A DNA stretch of 64,000 bases from Serratia marcescens (GCF_029846115.1 NZ_JARVZZ010000001.1:930001-994000); one strand, 5' to 3'. Shown: positions 23,318 through 35,879, counted from the first letter of the stretch. Notes: generated by a model not told the origin, from the letters alone. Made by a program: numbers and translations.

Positions 23318-24043
23318 TTAACCGGGCGTCTTCAGGCCCGTCAGTTTGACGAAGCGCGAGGACGCCGCCAGGCTGCGCGGCGAGATTTCCCCGTCTTTGC
23401 GCAGTCCGCCGCGCTCTTCGTAGCGCCAGCACAGCAGGCGGTCCAGGCCGGGGCTGCCGGCGCAGGCCCAGCTCAGGTATTCGTCGGCGTCGCTCATCAC
23501 CTGAACGTCCGGCGTGGCGCTGGAGCGCAGGTGGCCGGAGAAGGGATGCAGACGCAGCGTAGCCTGGCCGCTGTTGCCGAGGCCGGAAATTTTCAGCACG
23601 CTTTGCCGGATGCTCCACAGCTGTGTTTCTGCCTCTAGCCGATCGTCCTGCGCGGCGATCCAGGCACTTTCTGCCGGCGTCTGATGCGCGTGTTGCAGCG
23701 CGGTTTGCCGGGTGCCGCGCGCCCGCATCACTTCGATATCCAGTCCGACTTTGCCCTCGTCGCTGAGCAGCACGCCCACGGTGTTGCTGGCGTAAGCGAG
23801 GCTGAAATCGGGCAGCTGATGATCGGCGAAACAGGGGCGGCCGGTCGGCGTGGTGGCGATGGGGGGCAGCGTCGGCAGGCCGTACAGGTAGAACATCATT
23901 TCGGCGAGCAGAATACGCCCTTGCAGAAAGCGCGTGCGGCGTTTAACGGAAAAGGTGCGGGTGGCGGCTATCACTTCGTCGGAGAGTCTCTGGGTATCCA
24001 GGACAGCGGAGGCCGGGGTCCATCGGGCAAAATGACACGCCAT
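23318..24043 (-). CDS. yieE: YieE, phosphopantetheinyl-transferase-like protein with a non-canonical active site
   Basis: A 241-residue protein of the 4'-phosphopantetheinyl transferase superfamily, syntenic with E. coli yieE (next to chrR and adeP). The Mg2+-binding P2 motif is present as VGLDIEVM. The P3 motif, normally W-X-X-K-E-(A/S), reads WSIRQSVLK: both catalytic residues are changed, Lys to Arg and Glu to Gln. From memory the E. coli YieE sequence has the same RQS, so the change looks conserved in the group. Acyl-carrier-protein activation is therefore possible but unproven. Confidence 0.8.
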   Translation of the reverse strand: MACHFARWTPASAVLDTQRLSDEVIAATRTFSVKRRTRFLQGRILLAEMMFYLYGLPTLPPIATTPTGRPCFADHQLPDFSLAYASNTVGVLLSDEGKVGLDIEVMRARGTRQTALQHAHQTPAESAWIAAQDDRLEAETQLWSIRQSVLKISGLGNSGQATLRLHPFSGHLRSSATPDVQVMSDADEYLSWACAGSPGLDRLLCWRYEERGGLRKDGEISPRSLAASSRFVKLTGLKTPG

Positions 24044-24176
24044 TGTTCACTCCATGACAGAGGGTCGCTAAGAACGCAGGGGTGTTAGATTAAGACTAAG
24101 TTGAGGATTTATCATCAAAAAACACTATGCGTTTTATCCGATTTGTTGCCGATTTCAATCATGAGCGGCGCAGGCG

Positions 24177-24977
24177 TTATTCCAGGATCCAGCTATCGCC
24201 AGTGGCCGGCGCGATCGCTTCCGGTAACCATAGCCGGCCCCAGGCGCCGGTACAGTGGCAGCCCATGATCTTTTCCGGTTGATGCTGCCGCAAAAAACGG
24301 CGGACGTGCCAGAGCGTGCGCGGGGAAGCGCAGCGCAGATGAAAACCGCCGATCAGGGCGTGGATCCGACCGATCCCGGTGATTTTCTGGCAATGGCGCA
24401 CGATATTGATGATCCCGCGGTGCCCGCAGCCGGTCACGATCACCAGACCGCGATCCGATTTGTAAATCAGCACCCCTTCGTCGATCACGTAGTCCACCGC
24501 CGCATTTTCCCCGGCGATCACCCCGTAGGCGCGCGGGGCGGGCACCGCGATCTCGCCTGACCACATAAAGCGATCGCCGATCGCCAGCGGTTCACGGCTG
24601 TAGTGCATGCGGTGGCGCGCGTAGTCGATATCCAAAGAGAGCTTTTTGATCTTCTGGCTGTAGCCCAGCACCTTAAGTGCCGCATAGCGCTCATCGCCGA
24701 CCTGCGGGTGGCAGATGATGCGGCTGTTGTCCGGCAGCCAAGCGACGCCGCCGCAGTGATCATAGTGGCCGTGGGAGAGCACCGTTGCGGTGATACGGGA
24801 GAGATCGACGCCCATCAGCGCCGCATTGCGCAGAAAGCTGTCGTCGGGGCCGGTATCGAACAGTATGGACGTCGTCTCATCCTCAATCAGCAGGCTTAGC
24901 CCGGCCTTGGCCTGCAATAGTGGGTCGGTGCCGGCGGCACGCCGGTTTTCCAGCAGTACCTTGAGGGTCAATGCCAT
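24177..24977 (-). CDS. Metallo-beta-lactamase-fold hydrolase
   Basis: A 266-residue cytoplasmic protein. The metal-binding HxHxDH motif appears as SHGHYDHCGG, and further ligands are likely in TGCGHRGIINI and the late GCHCTG block. The pattern (LFDTGPDDSFLRNA, ALIGGFHLR) fits the group often annotated as dihydropterin-ribofuranosyl-aminobenzene-phosphate synthase-like or ribonuclease-Z-like hydrolases. The substrate is unknown. It has its own upstream spacer and no obvious operon partner. Confidence 0.8.
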   Translation of the reverse strand: MALTLKVLLENRRAAGTDPLLQAKAGLSLLIEDETTSILFDTGPDDSFLRNAALMGVDLSRITATVLSHGHYDHCGGVAWLPDNSRIICHPQVGDERYAALKVLGYSQKIKKLSLDIDYARHRMHYSREPLAIGDRFMWSGEIAVPAPRAYGVIAGENAAVDYVIDEGVLIYKSDRGLVIVTGCGHRGIINIVRHCQKITGIGRIHALIGGFHLRCASPRTLWHVRRFLRQHQPEKIMGCHCTGAWGRLWLPEAIAPATGDSWILE

Positions 24978-25072
24978 GTTGACTCGTTCCTGAGTGAGAT
25001 TCCTGACTTTCCAGTATAGCGCGGGGCGCTGCGGCGGCTCTGTGAGCCGGCGCGCAGAGCGAGCGCGGGAAA

Positions 25073-25108
25073 GAAAAACGGCCGGAACAAGGGTTTTGTC
25101 CCGGCCGT
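25073..25108 (-). terminator. mnmE terminator
   Basis: ACGGCCGG (25078-25085) and CCGGCCGT (25101-25108) pair, with additional ACAA/TTGT pairing inside. On the minus strand the stem is followed by TTTTTCTTT, so it ends the rpmH-to-mnmE transcript. Confidence 0.85.
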
Positions 25109-25126
25109 GAAAGCGTTATGGCGGTG

Positions 25127-26491
25127 TTATTTACCGATACAGAAGCTGGAGAAGATGCGGCCCAGCAGGTCGTCGGAGGTGAATTCGCCGGTGATTTCGC
25201 TCAAGGCCAGCTGCGCCTGGCGCAATTCCTCGGCCAACAGCTCGCCCGCGTAAGCGCTCACTAACTGTTCTTTGCCCTGCACCAGGTGCTGTGCCGCCAG
25301 TTCCAGCGCCTGCAGGTGGCGACGGCGCGCCAGGAAGCCGCCTTCCATGTTGCTGGTGAAGCCCATGCTCTGTTTAAGATGATCGCGCAGCACATCGACA
25401 CCCTCGCCGGTGCGGGCCGACAGGCGAATAAGTGAGTGGTTGTTCACTTCCGTCAGACCCAGCGTTTCACCGGTGATGTCGGCCTTGTTGCGCACCACGG
25501 TGATCGGCAGCGTGCCTGGCAGGCGCGCCATAAACTCCGGCCAGATCTCCGCCGGCTCGGTGGCGGCGGTGGTGGTGCCGTCAACCATAAACAGCACTCT
25601 GTCGGCCTGTTCGATCTCGTTCCACGCACGTTCGATGCCGATACGCTCAACTTCGTCGCTGGCGTCGCGCAGGCCGGCGGTGTCGATGATGTGCAGCGGC
25701 ATGCCGTCGATATGGATATGTTCGCGCAAGACGTCGCGGGTGGTGCCGGCGATATCGGTGACAATCGCCGCCTCGCGCCCGGCCAACGCATTGAGCAGGC
25801 TCGATTTACCGGCGTTGGGGCGCCCGGCGATCACCACCTTCATTCCTTCGCGCAGCAGGCTGCCCTGGCGCGCTTCACCACGCACGTTATCCAGATCCGC
25901 CATCACGTCGTTGAGCTGCGCCTCGATTTTACCGTCGGACAGGAAGTCGATTTCCTCGTCCGGGAAGTCGATCGCCGCTTCCACGTAGATTCGCAGGTGA
26001 GTGAGCGCTTCCACGAGCTGGTGGATACGGGTGGAAAACGCCCCCTGCAGCGAGTTCATCGCTGAACGCGCCGCCTGCTCGGAGCTGGCGTCGATCAGAT
26101 CGGCGATCGCTTCGGCCTGCGCCAGATCGAGCTTGTCGTTGAGAAATGCGCGCTCGGAGAACTCGCCGGGCCGCGCGATGCGCACGTCAGGCAGCGCCAG
26201 CACGCGCTTGAGCAGCAGATCGAGGATCACCGGCCCGCCGTGGCCCTGCAGCTCCAGCACGTCTTCGCCGGTGAAGGAGTTCGGCCCCGGGAACCACAGC
26301 GCGATGCCCTGATCGAGGGTGGCACCCGTGGCGTCGCGGAACGGCAGATAGTCAGCGTAGCGCGGCTTCGGCAGCTTGCCGAGCAACGCCTGGGCGACGT
26401 CTTTGGCCTTGCTTCCGGAAATGCGCAGAATGCCGACGCCGCCGCGTCCCGGCGGGGTGGCTTGGGCTACGATGGTATCGGTGGTGCTCAT
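25127..26491 (-). CDS. mnmE: MnmE (TrmE), tRNA-modification GTPase
   Basis: With MnmG it makes 5-carboxymethylaminomethyl-uridine at the wobble position of several tRNAs. The N-terminal folate-binding domain starts [23 protein letters not shown]. The G domain has G1 GRPNAGKS, G3 DTAG and G4 NKAD. The protein ends with the catalytic CxGK motif (FCIGK). Length is 454 residues as in E. coli. It follows yidC, with a hairpin terminator in between. Confidence 0.97.
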   Translation of the reverse strand: MSTTDTIVAQATPPGRGGVGILRISGSKAKDVAQALLGKLPKPRYADYLPFRDATGATLDQGIALWFPGPNSFTGEDVLELQGHGGPVILDLLLKRVLALPDVRIARPGEFSERAFLNDKLDLAQAEAIADLIDASSEQAARSAMNSLQGAFSTRIHQLVEALTHLRIYVEAAIDFPDEEIDFLSDGKIEAQLNDVMADLDNVRGEARQGSLLREGMKVVIAGRPNAGKSSLLNALAGREAAIVTDIAGTTRDVLREHIHIDGMPLHIIDTAGLRDASDEVERIGIERAWNEIEQADRVLFMVDGTTTAATEPAEIWPEFMARLPGTLPITVVRNKADITGETLGLTEVNNHSLIRLSARTGEGVDVLRDHLKQSMGFTSNMEGGFLARRRHLQALELAAQHLVQGKEQLVSAYAGELLAEELRQAQLALSEITGEFTSDDLLGRIFSSFCIGK

Positions 26492-26516
26492 AACGGTTCT
26501 CTCTGACGATTAAGAT

Positions 26517-26544
26517 GCAAAAAGGCGGTCTAATGACCGCCTTT
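26517..26544 (-). terminator. Terminator between yidC and mnmE
   Basis: AAAGGCGGTC (26521-26530) and GACCGCCTTT (26535-26544) form a perfect 10-bp stem around TAAT, followed on the minus strand by TTTTT. It should reduce read-through from yidC, so mnmE may need its own promoter or depend on partial read-through. Confidence 0.85.
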
Positions 26545-26587
26545 GGGGTGACTGCAAGGGTCGGCGCGCCGAACCCCTACAATACGC

Positions 26588-28225
26588 TTAGCTTTTTTTC
26601 TTGTCGCGGCTGTGCAGACCGCGTTTTTCCAGACCACGGTAAATCAGCTGCTGCTGCAGGATGGTCACCAGGTTACTGACGATGTAGTACAGCACCAGAC
26701 CGGACGGGAACCACAGGAAGAACACTGTGAAGATCACCGGCATGAAGGTCATGATTTTCTGCTGCATCGGGTCAGTCACGGTGGTCGGCGACATCTTCTG
26801 AATGAAGAACATCGTCACGCCCATCAGGATTGGCAGGATGTAGTACGGGTCTTGCGCCGACAGGTCATGGATCCACAGGGCGAACGGCGCGTGGCGCAGC
26901 TCAACCGAGCCCATCAGCATGTAGTACAGCGCCAGGAAGATCGGCATCTGAATGATCAGCGGCAGGCAGCCGCCGAGCGGGTTCACTTTCTCCGACTTGT
27001 ACAGCGCCATCATCTCTTGGCTCATGCGCTGTTTGTCGTCACCGATACGCTCGCGCATCGCCTGCAGCTTCGGCTGCAGCATGCGCATTTTCGCCATCGA
27101 GGTGTACTGCGCTTTGGTCAGCGGGTACATGATGCCGCGCACGATGAAGGTGATGATGATGATGGAGAAGCCCCAGTTACCGATAAAGCCGTGGATGAAC
27201 TTCAGCAGTTTGAACAGCGGCTGGGAGATGAACCACAGCCAGCCGTAATCCACGGTCAGGTCCAGATGCGGCGCCAGCTGGGCCATCTGATCCTGCAGCT
27301 CCGGGCCGACCCACAGGGTCGCGTTCAGCTGCTGCTGAGCGCCCGGCTGCACCACGACCGGCGTAGATTTAAAGCCGATGGTGGACAGGTTGTCACCCGG
27401 TTTGGCGGTGTAGAAGGTGTTGTCACCCTTGGTCGCCGGTACCCACGCGGTGGCGAAGTACTGTTGCAGCATGGCGACCCAACCGTCTTTGGTGGTGACG
27501 CTCAGGTTTTCGTCTTTGTCGAACGCGTATTTCTGGTACTTGTCCTCGCTGGACGAGTACGCCGCGCCGCGGAAGGTGTGCAGCGCGAAGTTGCTGCTGC
27601 CGGTATCGCGGTGCTTAGGCAATTCGGTGGTCTGCTTCAGCTGGCCGAACAGGGTCAGCTCCAGCGGCGTCGCGCCTTTGTTGTCGATGCTGTAATCCAC
27701 GCCGACCGCATAGTGATTGCGTTTGAGCACGAAGGTTTTGGTGTAGATCGCGCCGTCTTTATCGGTGTAGCTCAGCGGGATGCGCAGCTCGTCCTGGCCT
27801 TCCGGCAGGGTGTAGCTGTCCTGCGCCGCCTGATACAGCGGGCGCTCGCCGTTGGCCGGGTTGTCCGGGCCGTTTTTACCGGTCAGGCCGCTTTGCGCCT
27901 GATAGACGAACGACGGAGTGGTTTCCAGCAGTTGGAACGGAGTCGATGAACCCAGAGTATCCGGGTAGGCCAACAGTTTAGCCTGCTCGATATCGCCACC
28001 ACGGGTGTTGATGGTCAGTGACAGCACGTCGGTGTTCACGGTAATCAGCTTACCCTGACCACTGGCTGGCACGGCCTGGCTGGCGGCATCACCGGCTACT
28101 GCGTTCGAAGTCTGTTGCGTGGTCTGTGCGGCCGGCTGCGGAGCGTTGTCCGTTTGCCATGCCTGCCAGATCATGAAAGACACGAACAGCAGAGCGATGA
28201 GGAGAAGATTGCGTTGCGAATCCAT
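26588..28225 (-). CDS. yidC: YidC, membrane protein insertase
   Basis: Inserts and folds inner-membrane proteins, alone or with SecYEG; known substrates include the ATP synthase a and c subunits encoded at the start of this window. At 545 residues it has an N-terminal membrane helix ([17 protein letters not shown]), a large periplasmic domain, and the five-helix core with the hydrophilic-groove arginine in [11 protein letters not shown]. The C-terminal tail is basic ([11 protein letters not shown]). It starts two bases after yidD. Confidence 0.97.
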   Translation of the reverse strand: MDSQRNLLLIALLFVSFMIWQAWQTDNAPQPAAQTTQQTSNAVAGDAASQAVPASGQGKLITVNTDVLSLTINTRGGDIEQAKLLAYPDTLGSSTPFQLLETTPSFVYQAQSGLTGKNGPDNPANGERPLYQAAQDSYTLPEGQDELRIPLSYTDKDGAIYTKTFVLKRNHYAVGVDYSIDNKGATPLELTLFGQLKQTTELPKHRDTGSSNFALHTFRGAAYSSSEDKYQKYAFDKDENLSVTTKDGWVAMLQQYFATAWVPATKGDNTFYTAKPGDNLSTIGFKSTPVVVQPGAQQQLNATLWVGPELQDQMAQLAPHLDLTVDYGWLWFISQPLFKLLKFIHGFIGNWGFSIIIITFIVRGIMYPLTKAQYTSMAKMRMLQPKLQAMRERIGDDKQRMSQEMMALYKSEKVNPLGGCLPLIIQMPIFLALYYMLMGSVELRHAPFALWIHDLSAQDPYYILPILMGVTMFFIQKMSPTTVTDPMQQKIMTFMPVIFTVFFLWFPSGLVLYYIVSNLVTILQQQLIYRGLEKRGLHSRDKKKS

Positions 28226-28227
28226 CG

Positions 28228-28485
28228 TTAGAGTTCTCTGTTATCGTCGGTTTTTGGCGGCACCGGATCATCGCCACCTGGGTTCAAAGGGTGGCATTTT
28301 AATACGCGTTTCAATGCTAACCAACTGCCTTTTATCATGCCAAACCTGCTTAATGCCTCAATTGCGTAATGAGAGCATGTCGGCTGGAAGCGACAACGAG
28401 GCCCTAGCAGCGGACTGATGACGAGCTGATAGGCCCGCACCAGCCCGATCAGGATGCGGGAGCCTGGCGACAGTGGCGACGCCAT
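28228..28485 (-). CDS. yidD: YidD, membrane protein insertion efficiency factor
   Basis: An 85-residue peripheral membrane protein with three conserved cysteines in [15 protein letters not shown] and [15 protein letters not shown]. It is proposed to help YidC-dependent insertion. Its start lies inside rnpA, with an overlap of 37 bases, as in E. coli. It is translated from the same mRNA as rpmH, rnpA and yidC. Confidence 0.95.
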   Translation of the reverse strand: MASPLSPGSRILIGLVRAYQLVISPLLGPRCRFQPTCSHYAIEALSRFGMIKGSWLALKRVLKCHPLNPGGDDPVPPKTDDNREL

Positions 28486-28808
28486 AATTTATCCAAAGCT
28501 TCCGTCAGCGCGCGGTTATCCAAATCCGCTATCCCCTTTTTGGCCACCACGACAAAATCCATCGCCGGTAATTCGTGCTGGCGCAGGCGGAAACTTTCGC
28601 GGGTTAGGCGTTTGATCCGATTACGCTCGTGCGCGCGTTTGACGTGTTTTTTGGCGACGGTAAGACCGATGCGGGGATGCCCCAGCTGGTTCAGGCGGCC
28701 GAGGATGGTGATTTGCGGCGTGCCAGCCCGTTGTGGCTGCTGGAAGACGAAAGTGAAATGAGTGGGAGTTAACAAACGTAACTCCCTGGGAAAAGCGAGC
28801 TTAACCAC
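28449..28808 (-). CDS. rnpA: RnpA, protein component of ribonuclease P
   Basis: A 119-residue basic protein that supports the RNase P ribozyme in tRNA 5' maturation. The signature arginine-rich helix is [20 protein letters not shown]. It is nearly identical to E. coli RnpA apart from a few positions. It lies 17 bases after rpmH in the conserved rpmH-rnpA-yidD-yidC order. Confidence 0.97.
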   Translation of the reverse strand: MVKLAFPRELRLLTPTHFTFVFQQPQRAGTPQITILGRLNQLGHPRIGLTVAKKHVKRAHERNRIKRLTRESFRLRQHELPAMDFVVVAKKGIADLDNRALTEALDKLWRRHCRQAPAS

Positions 28809-28825
28809 TCAGCGGGTTAGCTTTA

Positions 28826-28978
<153 letters not shown>

Positions 28979-29070
28979 CTAAACTTAAAATAATTACTGA
29001 TCAGTAAACGCGTTTGGCTACTCGGCGTGAAGATGACCGACGCCTCAATCGCAATACATAAAGAAGCGGG

Positions 29071-29099
29071 ATTGTAATAATTGTACAGTCCTGAGTCAA
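29071..29099 (-). promoter_or_regulatory. rpmH operon sigma-70 promoter
   Basis: Read on the minus strand: TTGACT (29094-29099), a spacer of exactly 17 bp, then TACAAT (29071-29076). The leader to rpmH would be about 100 bases. This is the strongest promoter match seen in the rpmH-dnaA spacer. Confidence 0.8.
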
Positions 29100-29300
29100 T
29101 TCGCATCGCGCCAGCCTACCTGGTTGTCTGCCAATAACGGAACAAAATCCGGTCTTGGCCCGTGGTCACCGCAGAATCCTGTCTGGCTAATGACGCACCA
29201 TAAGGAACCAGGTATCACACGTAGGGCGAAGATTATACGGACTCGGGGTGAAATCGCAAGGATCCCCGTGAGATCCTTTGCGCGCGATCGCAGGATCCGG

Positions 29301-29309
29301 CGTGGATAA
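29301..29309 (-). promoter_or_regulatory. Near-consensus DnaA box
   Basis: The plus strand reads CGTGGATAA, the complement of TTATCCACG. It differs from the strong box TTATCCACA only at the last base. It is 102 bases upstream of the end of the perfect box. Confidence 0.5.
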
Positions 29310-29410
29310 CAGGGTATAACCGGTTGACAATGTAAAAAACGCGGCGCAGCGGCCGGGATCTGCGCGGTCATTCGGCGCCGGCGGTGAAAAGATCGCCGCT
29401 GGCCGCGGCC

Positions 29411-29419
29411 TGTGGATAA
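29411..29419 (-). promoter_or_regulatory. DnaA box
   Basis: The plus strand reads TGTGGATAA, the exact complement of the high-affinity box TTATCCACA. It lies 230 bases before dnaA, between two promoter candidates. This is the position through which DnaA represses its own gene in E. coli. Confidence 0.85.
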
Positions 29420-29648
29420 AATGGATCTAATCTGTGAGGAAGGGGAGGATCTCTTGCTCGGATTGCGCTATGATCCGTCATTCCGATCGCGATCCCCCAT
29501 ACCGGGATCGTGAGGGACACAAACCGTGAAAGGCGGTTCGCATCCCCCACAGGCAAACCGCCGATGCCGGGTATGTGTCAAAAATCATGAGTTATAAAAA
29601 AGTTGCCCGTTTCTTTTCTTTATTGATCTTGTTCGAGTGGAGTCCGCC

Positions 29649-31043
29649 GTGTCACTTTCGCTTTGGCAGCAGTGTCTTGCCCGATTGCAGGATGAGTTAC
29701 CTGCCACAGAATTTAGTATGTGGATACGCCCATTGCAGGCGGAACTGAGTGACAATACCCTGGCGCTGTATGCGCCTAACCGCTTTGTGCTGGATTGGGT
29801 TCGCGATAAGTACTTAAACAACATCAATGGTCTGCTGAATGATTTCTGCGGCACGGACGCGCCTTTGCTGCGTTTTGAAGTCGGCAGCAAGCCGATCACG
29901 CAGGTGATCAGCCAGACCGTGACCGCCAGCGTCAGCAGCGCCCCTGCGGCCCCGGCGGCGCGCACGGCCGCGCCTTTGCGCCCGAGCTGGGACAACGCGG
30001 CGGCGCAACCCGAGCTCTCTTACCGTTCCAACGTCAACCCTAAACACACTTTCGACAACTTCGTCGAGGGTAAGTCCAACCAGCTGGCGCGCGCGGCGGC
30101 TCGCCAGGTGGCGGATAATCCGGGCGGCGCCTACAACCCTTTGTTCCTGTATGGCGGCACTGGCCTGGGTAAAACTCACCTGTTGCACGCGGTCGGCAAC
30201 GGCATCATGGCGCGCAAGGCCAACGCCAAAGTGGTCTACATGCACTCGGAACGCTTCGTGCAGGACATGGTCAAAGCGTTGCAGAACAATGCCATCGAAG
30301 AGTTTAAGCGCTACTACCGCTCGGTCGACGCCTTGCTGATCGATGACATCCAATTCTTCGCCAACAAGGAGCGTTCGCAGGAAGAGTTCTTCCATACCTT
30401 TAACGCCCTGTTGGAAGGCAATCAGCAGATCATCCTGACCTCGGATCGCTACCCTAAAGAGATCAACGGGGTGGAAGATCGTCTGAAATCTCGCTTCGGC
30501 TGGGGGCTGACGGTGGCGATCGAGCCGCCGGAGCTGGAAACCCGCGTGGCGATCCTGATGAAAAAGGCCGACGAAAACGACATCCGCCTGCCGGGCGAAG
30601 TGGCGTTCTTCATCGCCAAGCGCCTGCGTTCCAACGTGCGTGAGCTCGAAGGGGCGCTGAACCGCGTGATCGCCAACGCCAACTTTACCGGCCGGGCCAT
30701 CACCATCGATTTCGTGCGCGAAGCGCTGCGCGATCTGCTGGCGCTGCAGGAAAAGCTGGTCACCATCGACAATATTCAAAAGACGGTGGCGGAGTATTAC
30801 AAGATTAAAGTCGCGGATTTGCTGTCCAAGCGGCGTTCGCGATCCGTTGCCCGCCCGCGCCAGATGGCGATGGCGCTGGCGAAGGAACTCACCAACCACA
30901 GCCTGCCGGAAATCGGCGATGCGTTTGGTGGCCGCGACCATACCACGGTGTTGCACGCCTGCCGGAAGATCGAGCAGCTGCGTGAGGAAAGTCACGACAT
31001 CAAAGAAGATTTCTCCAATTTAATCAGAACATTATCTTCATAG
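29649..31043 (+). CDS. dnaA: DnaA, chromosomal replication initiator
   Basis: An AAA+ ATPase that opens oriC, 464 residues. Domain I ([19 protein letters not shown]) and domains III-IV are almost identical to E. coli; the linker (about residues 85-130, rich in Ala and Pro) is the variable part. Walker A is GGTGLGKTH, and the DNA-binding helix-turn-helix motif is [15 protein letters not shown]. The start is GTG at 29649 (GTG TCA CTT TCG), as in E. coli, with TGGAG upstream; the in-frame start 12 bases earlier is not conserved. Confidence 0.97.
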   Translation: MSLSLWQQCLARLQDELPATEFSMWIRPLQAELSDNTLALYAPNRFVLDWVRDKYLNNINGLLNDFCGTDAPLLRFEVGSKPITQVISQTVTASVSSAPAAPAARTAAPLRPSWDNAAAQPELSYRSNVNPKHTFDNFVEGKSNQLARAAARQVADNPGGAYNPLFLYGGTGLGKTHLLHAVGNGIMARKANAKVVYMHSERFVQDMVKALQNNAIEEFKRYYRSVDALLIDDIQFFANKERSQEEFFHTFNALLEGNQQIILTSDRYPKEINGVEDRLKSRFGWGLTVAIEPPELETRVAILMKKADENDIRLPGEVAFFIAKRLRSNVRELEGALNRVIANANFTGRAITIDFVREALRDLLALQEKLVTIDNIQKTVAEYYKIKVADLLSKRRSRSVARPRQMAMALAKELTNHSLPEIGDAFGGRDHTTVLHACRKIEQLREESHDIKEDFSNLIRTLSS

Positions 31044-31047
31044 CGCT

Positions 31048-32148
31048 ATGAAATTTATCGTTGAACGTGAGCATCTGCTAAAACCGCTGCAACAGGTGAG
31101 CAGCCCGCTGGGCGGCCGCCCGACCTTACCGATCCTGGGCAACCTGCTGCTGCAGGTGACGGAAGGTTCCCTGCTGCTGACCGGCACCGATCTGGAGATG
31201 GAGATGGTGGCACGCGTCGCCCTGTCCCAACCGCACGAGCCGGGCGCGACCACCGTGCCCGCGCGCAAATTCTTTGATATCTGCCGTGGCCTGCCGGAAG
31301 GGGCGGAGATCGCCGTCACGCTGGAGAGCGAGCGCATGCTGGTGCGGTCCGGCCGCAGCCGCTTCTCGCTGTCCACGCTGCCGGCGGCGGACTTCCCGAA
31401 CCTGGACGATTGGCAGAGCGAGGTGGAGTTCAGCTTGCCGCAGGCGACGCTGAAGCGCCTGATCGAAGCCACCCAGTTCTCGATGGCCCATCAGGACGTG
31501 CGTTATTACCTGAACGGCATGCTGTTTGAAACCGAAGGCGAAGAGCTGCGCACCGTCGCGACCGACGGCCACCGCCTGGCGGTGTGCTCGATGCCGATCG
31601 GCCAACAGCTGCCGTCCCATTCGGTGATCGTGCCGCGTAAAGGGGTGATGGAGCTGGTGCGTCTGCTGGACGGCGGCGATTCGGTGCTGCAGCTGCAGAT
31701 CGGCAGCAACAACATCCGCGCCCACGTTGGCGATTTCATCTTCACGTCCAAGCTGGTTGACGGCCGTTTCCCTGACTATCGCCGCGTCTTGCCGAAGAAC
31801 CCGGATAAAACGCTGGAGGCCGGCTGCGATCTGCTCAAGCAGGCGTTTGCCCGCGCGGCCATTCTCTCGAACGAGAAATTCCGCGGCGTGCGGCTGTATG
31901 TCAGCCAGAACCAGCTGAAGATCACCGCCAACAATCCGGAGCAGGAAGAGGCGGAAGAGATCCTCGACGTCAGCTACGACGGCGCGGAGATGGAGATCGG
32001 TTTCAACGTCAGCTACGTGCTGGACGTGTTGAACGCGCTCAAGTGTGAAGACGTGCGCCTGCTGTTGACCGACTCGGTCTCCAGCGTGCAGATCGAAGAC
32101 GGCGCCAGCCAGGCGGCGGCCTACGTTGTCATGCCAATGCGGTTGTGA
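31048..32148 (+). CDS. dnaN: DnaN, DNA polymerase III beta sliding clamp
   Basis: Ring-shaped processivity factor of the replisome, 366 residues in three similar domains. The start MKFIVEREHLLKPLQQVSSPLGGRPTLPIL and the C-terminal YVVMPMRL are family-typical; the latter lies at the partner-binding pocket. It starts four bases after the dnaA stop. Confidence 0.98.
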   Translation: MKFIVEREHLLKPLQQVSSPLGGRPTLPILGNLLLQVTEGSLLLTGTDLEMEMVARVALSQPHEPGATTVPARKFFDICRGLPEGAEIAVTLESERMLVRSGRSRFSLSTLPAADFPNLDDWQSEVEFSLPQATLKRLIEATQFSMAHQDVRYYLNGMLFETEGEELRTVATDGHRLAVCSMPIGQQLPSHSVIVPRKGVMELVRLLDGGDSVLQLQIGSNNIRAHVGDFIFTSKLVDGRFPDYRRVLPKNPDKTLEAGCDLLKQAFARAAILSNEKFRGVRLYVSQNQLKITANNPEQEEAEEILDVSYDGAEMEIGFNVSYVLDVLNALKCEDVRLLLTDSVSSVQIEDGASQAAAYVVMPMRL

Positions 32149-32185
32149 TCGATATCCGGGCTATCTTGCTTGCCATTTTACGCTT

Positions 32186-32243
32186 GGGCAGTGCTCGCAA
32201 TCCTCACGTACTCTGTGTACGCTCCGGTTGCTGTGCGCTGTCC
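32186..32243. repeat. Imperfect palindromic element between dnaN and recF
   Basis: The core GCAATCCTCACGTAC (32197-32211) pairs with GTACGCTCCGGTTGC (32217-32231) around TCTGT, with a four-base internal mismatch. Outer bases GGGCAGTGC and GCGCTGTCC extend the stem. The whole dnaN-recF gap is 161 bases here, while the two genes are directly adjacent in E. coli. It looks like a dispersed enterobacterial palindromic repeat, but no second copy was recognised in this window. Confidence 0.55.
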
Positions 32244-32309
32244 GCACGTAAACTGCCTGCGCCGATAACGCCCTTACATTGAGCGTAGTTTCCCGGTGAT
32301 AGAGTTGGC

Positions 32310-33395
32310 ATGGCATTAACGCGTTTATTGATTAAAGATTTCCGCAATATCGAGGCGGCGGATTTGGCGCTGGCACCGGGATTCAACTTCCTGGTCGGTG
32401 CCAACGGCAGCGGCAAGACCAGCGTGCTGGAAGCGGTGTATACGCTCGGGCACGGCCGCGCCTTTCGCAGCCTGCAGGCCGGTCGGGTGATTCGCCACGA
32501 CCAGCCGGAGTTCGTGCTGCACGGCCGCATAGAAGGTACGGAGCGCGAGCTGTCGATAGGATTGAGCAAGAGCCGTCAGGGTGACAGCAAAGTACGCATC
32601 GATGGCAGCGACGGCCACAAGGTGGCCGAGCTGGCGCAGCTGCTGCCCATGCAGCTGATCACCCCCGAAGGTTTTACCCTGCTGAATGGCGGGCCGAAAT
32701 TCCGGCGCGCTTTCCTGGACTGGGGCTGTTTTCATAACGAACCCGGTTTTTTCACCGCCTGGAGCAACCTGAAACGGTTACTGAAGCAGCGCAATGCCGC
32801 GCTGCGCCAGGTGAGTCGCTATGCGCAGATCCGCGCCTGGGATCAGGAACTGATCCCGCTCGCGGAGCGCATCAGCGAATGGCGGGCGGAATACAGCGAC
32901 GCGATCGCCGCGGATATCACCGCGACCTGCGCGCAGTTTCTGCCTGAATTCGCCCTGAGCTTCTCCTTCCAGCGCGGCTGGGACAAAGAGAGCGACTACG
33001 GCGAGCTGCTGGAGCGCCAGTTCGAGCGCGACAGGGCGTTGACCTATACCGCGGTGGGGCCGCATAAAGCGGACTTCCGCATTCGTGCCGACGGCACGCC
33101 GGTAGAGGATTTGTTATCGCGCGGTCAGCTTAAATTGCTGATGTGCGCGTTGCGCTTGGCGCAGGGTGAGTTTCTCACCCGGCAGAGCGGGCGGCGTTGC
33201 CTGTATCTGATTGATGATTTTGCCTCCGAGCTGGACACCGGCCGTCGCCGGTTGCTGGCCGATCGCCTGAAAGCCACCCAGGCCCAGGTTTTTGTCAGCG
33301 CGGTCAGCGCTGAACAAGTGACCGACATGGCCGGTGAAAAGGGCAAGATGTTCCGCGTGGAACAGGGTAAAATAGAGGTTCAACCACAGGACTAA
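32310..33395 (+). CDS. recF: RecF, recombination mediator at gaps and stalled forks
   Basis: An SMC-like ATPase that with RecO and RecR loads RecA on gapped DNA. Walker A is [15 protein letters not shown], the signature is LLSRGQLK, and Walker B is [11 protein letters not shown]. Length is 361 residues, close to E. coli (357). The start has no strong ribosome-binding site (AGAGTTGGC), in keeping with low expression. It is separated from dnaN by a palindromic element. Confidence 0.96.
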   Translation: MALTRLLIKDFRNIEAADLALAPGFNFLVGANGSGKTSVLEAVYTLGHGRAFRSLQAGRVIRHDQPEFVLHGRIEGTERELSIGLSKSRQGDSKVRIDGSDGHKVAELAQLLPMQLITPEGFTLLNGGPKFRRAFLDWGCFHNEPGFFTAWSNLKRLLKQRNAALRQVSRYAQIRAWDQELIPLAERISEWRAEYSDAIAADITATCAQFLPEFALSFSFQRGWDKESDYGELLERQFERDRALTYTAVGPHKADFRIRADGTPVEDLLSRGQLKLLMCALRLAQGEFLTRQSGRRCLYLIDDFASELDTGRRRLLADRLKATQAQVFVSAVSAEQVTDMAGEKGKMFRVEQGKIEVQPQD

Positions 33396-35828
<2,433 letters not shown>

Positions 35829-35844
35829 TGCGTTAATCGCTGTG

Positions 35845-35879
35845 AAATCCGCGCCGGGCGACCCGCGCGGATTTTTTTT
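35845..35879 (+). terminator. gyrB terminator
   Basis: AATCCGCGC (35846-35854) and GCGCGGATT (35865-35873) form a perfect 9-bp stem followed by eight T residues. Confidence 0.92.

Larger units (their letters stand above)
29261..29509 (+). promoter_or_regulatory. dnaA control region: GATC cluster and promoter candidates
   Basis: Twelve GATC Dam sites start at 29261, 29272, 29286, 29294, 29357, 29391, 29424, 29448, 29472, 29485, 29491 and 29506. A TTGACA at 29324-29329 and a TATGAT at 29469-29474 flank the DnaA box at 29411 and may mark the upstream and downstream dnaA promoters known from E. coli, though neither has a clear partner hexamer. The rest of the 682-base spacer contains no ORF that looks real. 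Confidence 0.7.

Noticed and set aside
23318..24043. EntD/PswP-type active phosphopantetheinyl transferase for serrawettin or prodigiosin
   Set aside because: Synteny with E. coli yieE and the altered active-site motif argue against calling it a secondary-metabolite PPTase.
29261..29509. GATC-rich region as a replication origin
   Set aside because: It has one perfect DnaA box and one near match, and no AT-rich 13-mer array. Enteric oriC lies beside mnmG, left of this window. A dnaA control region fits better.
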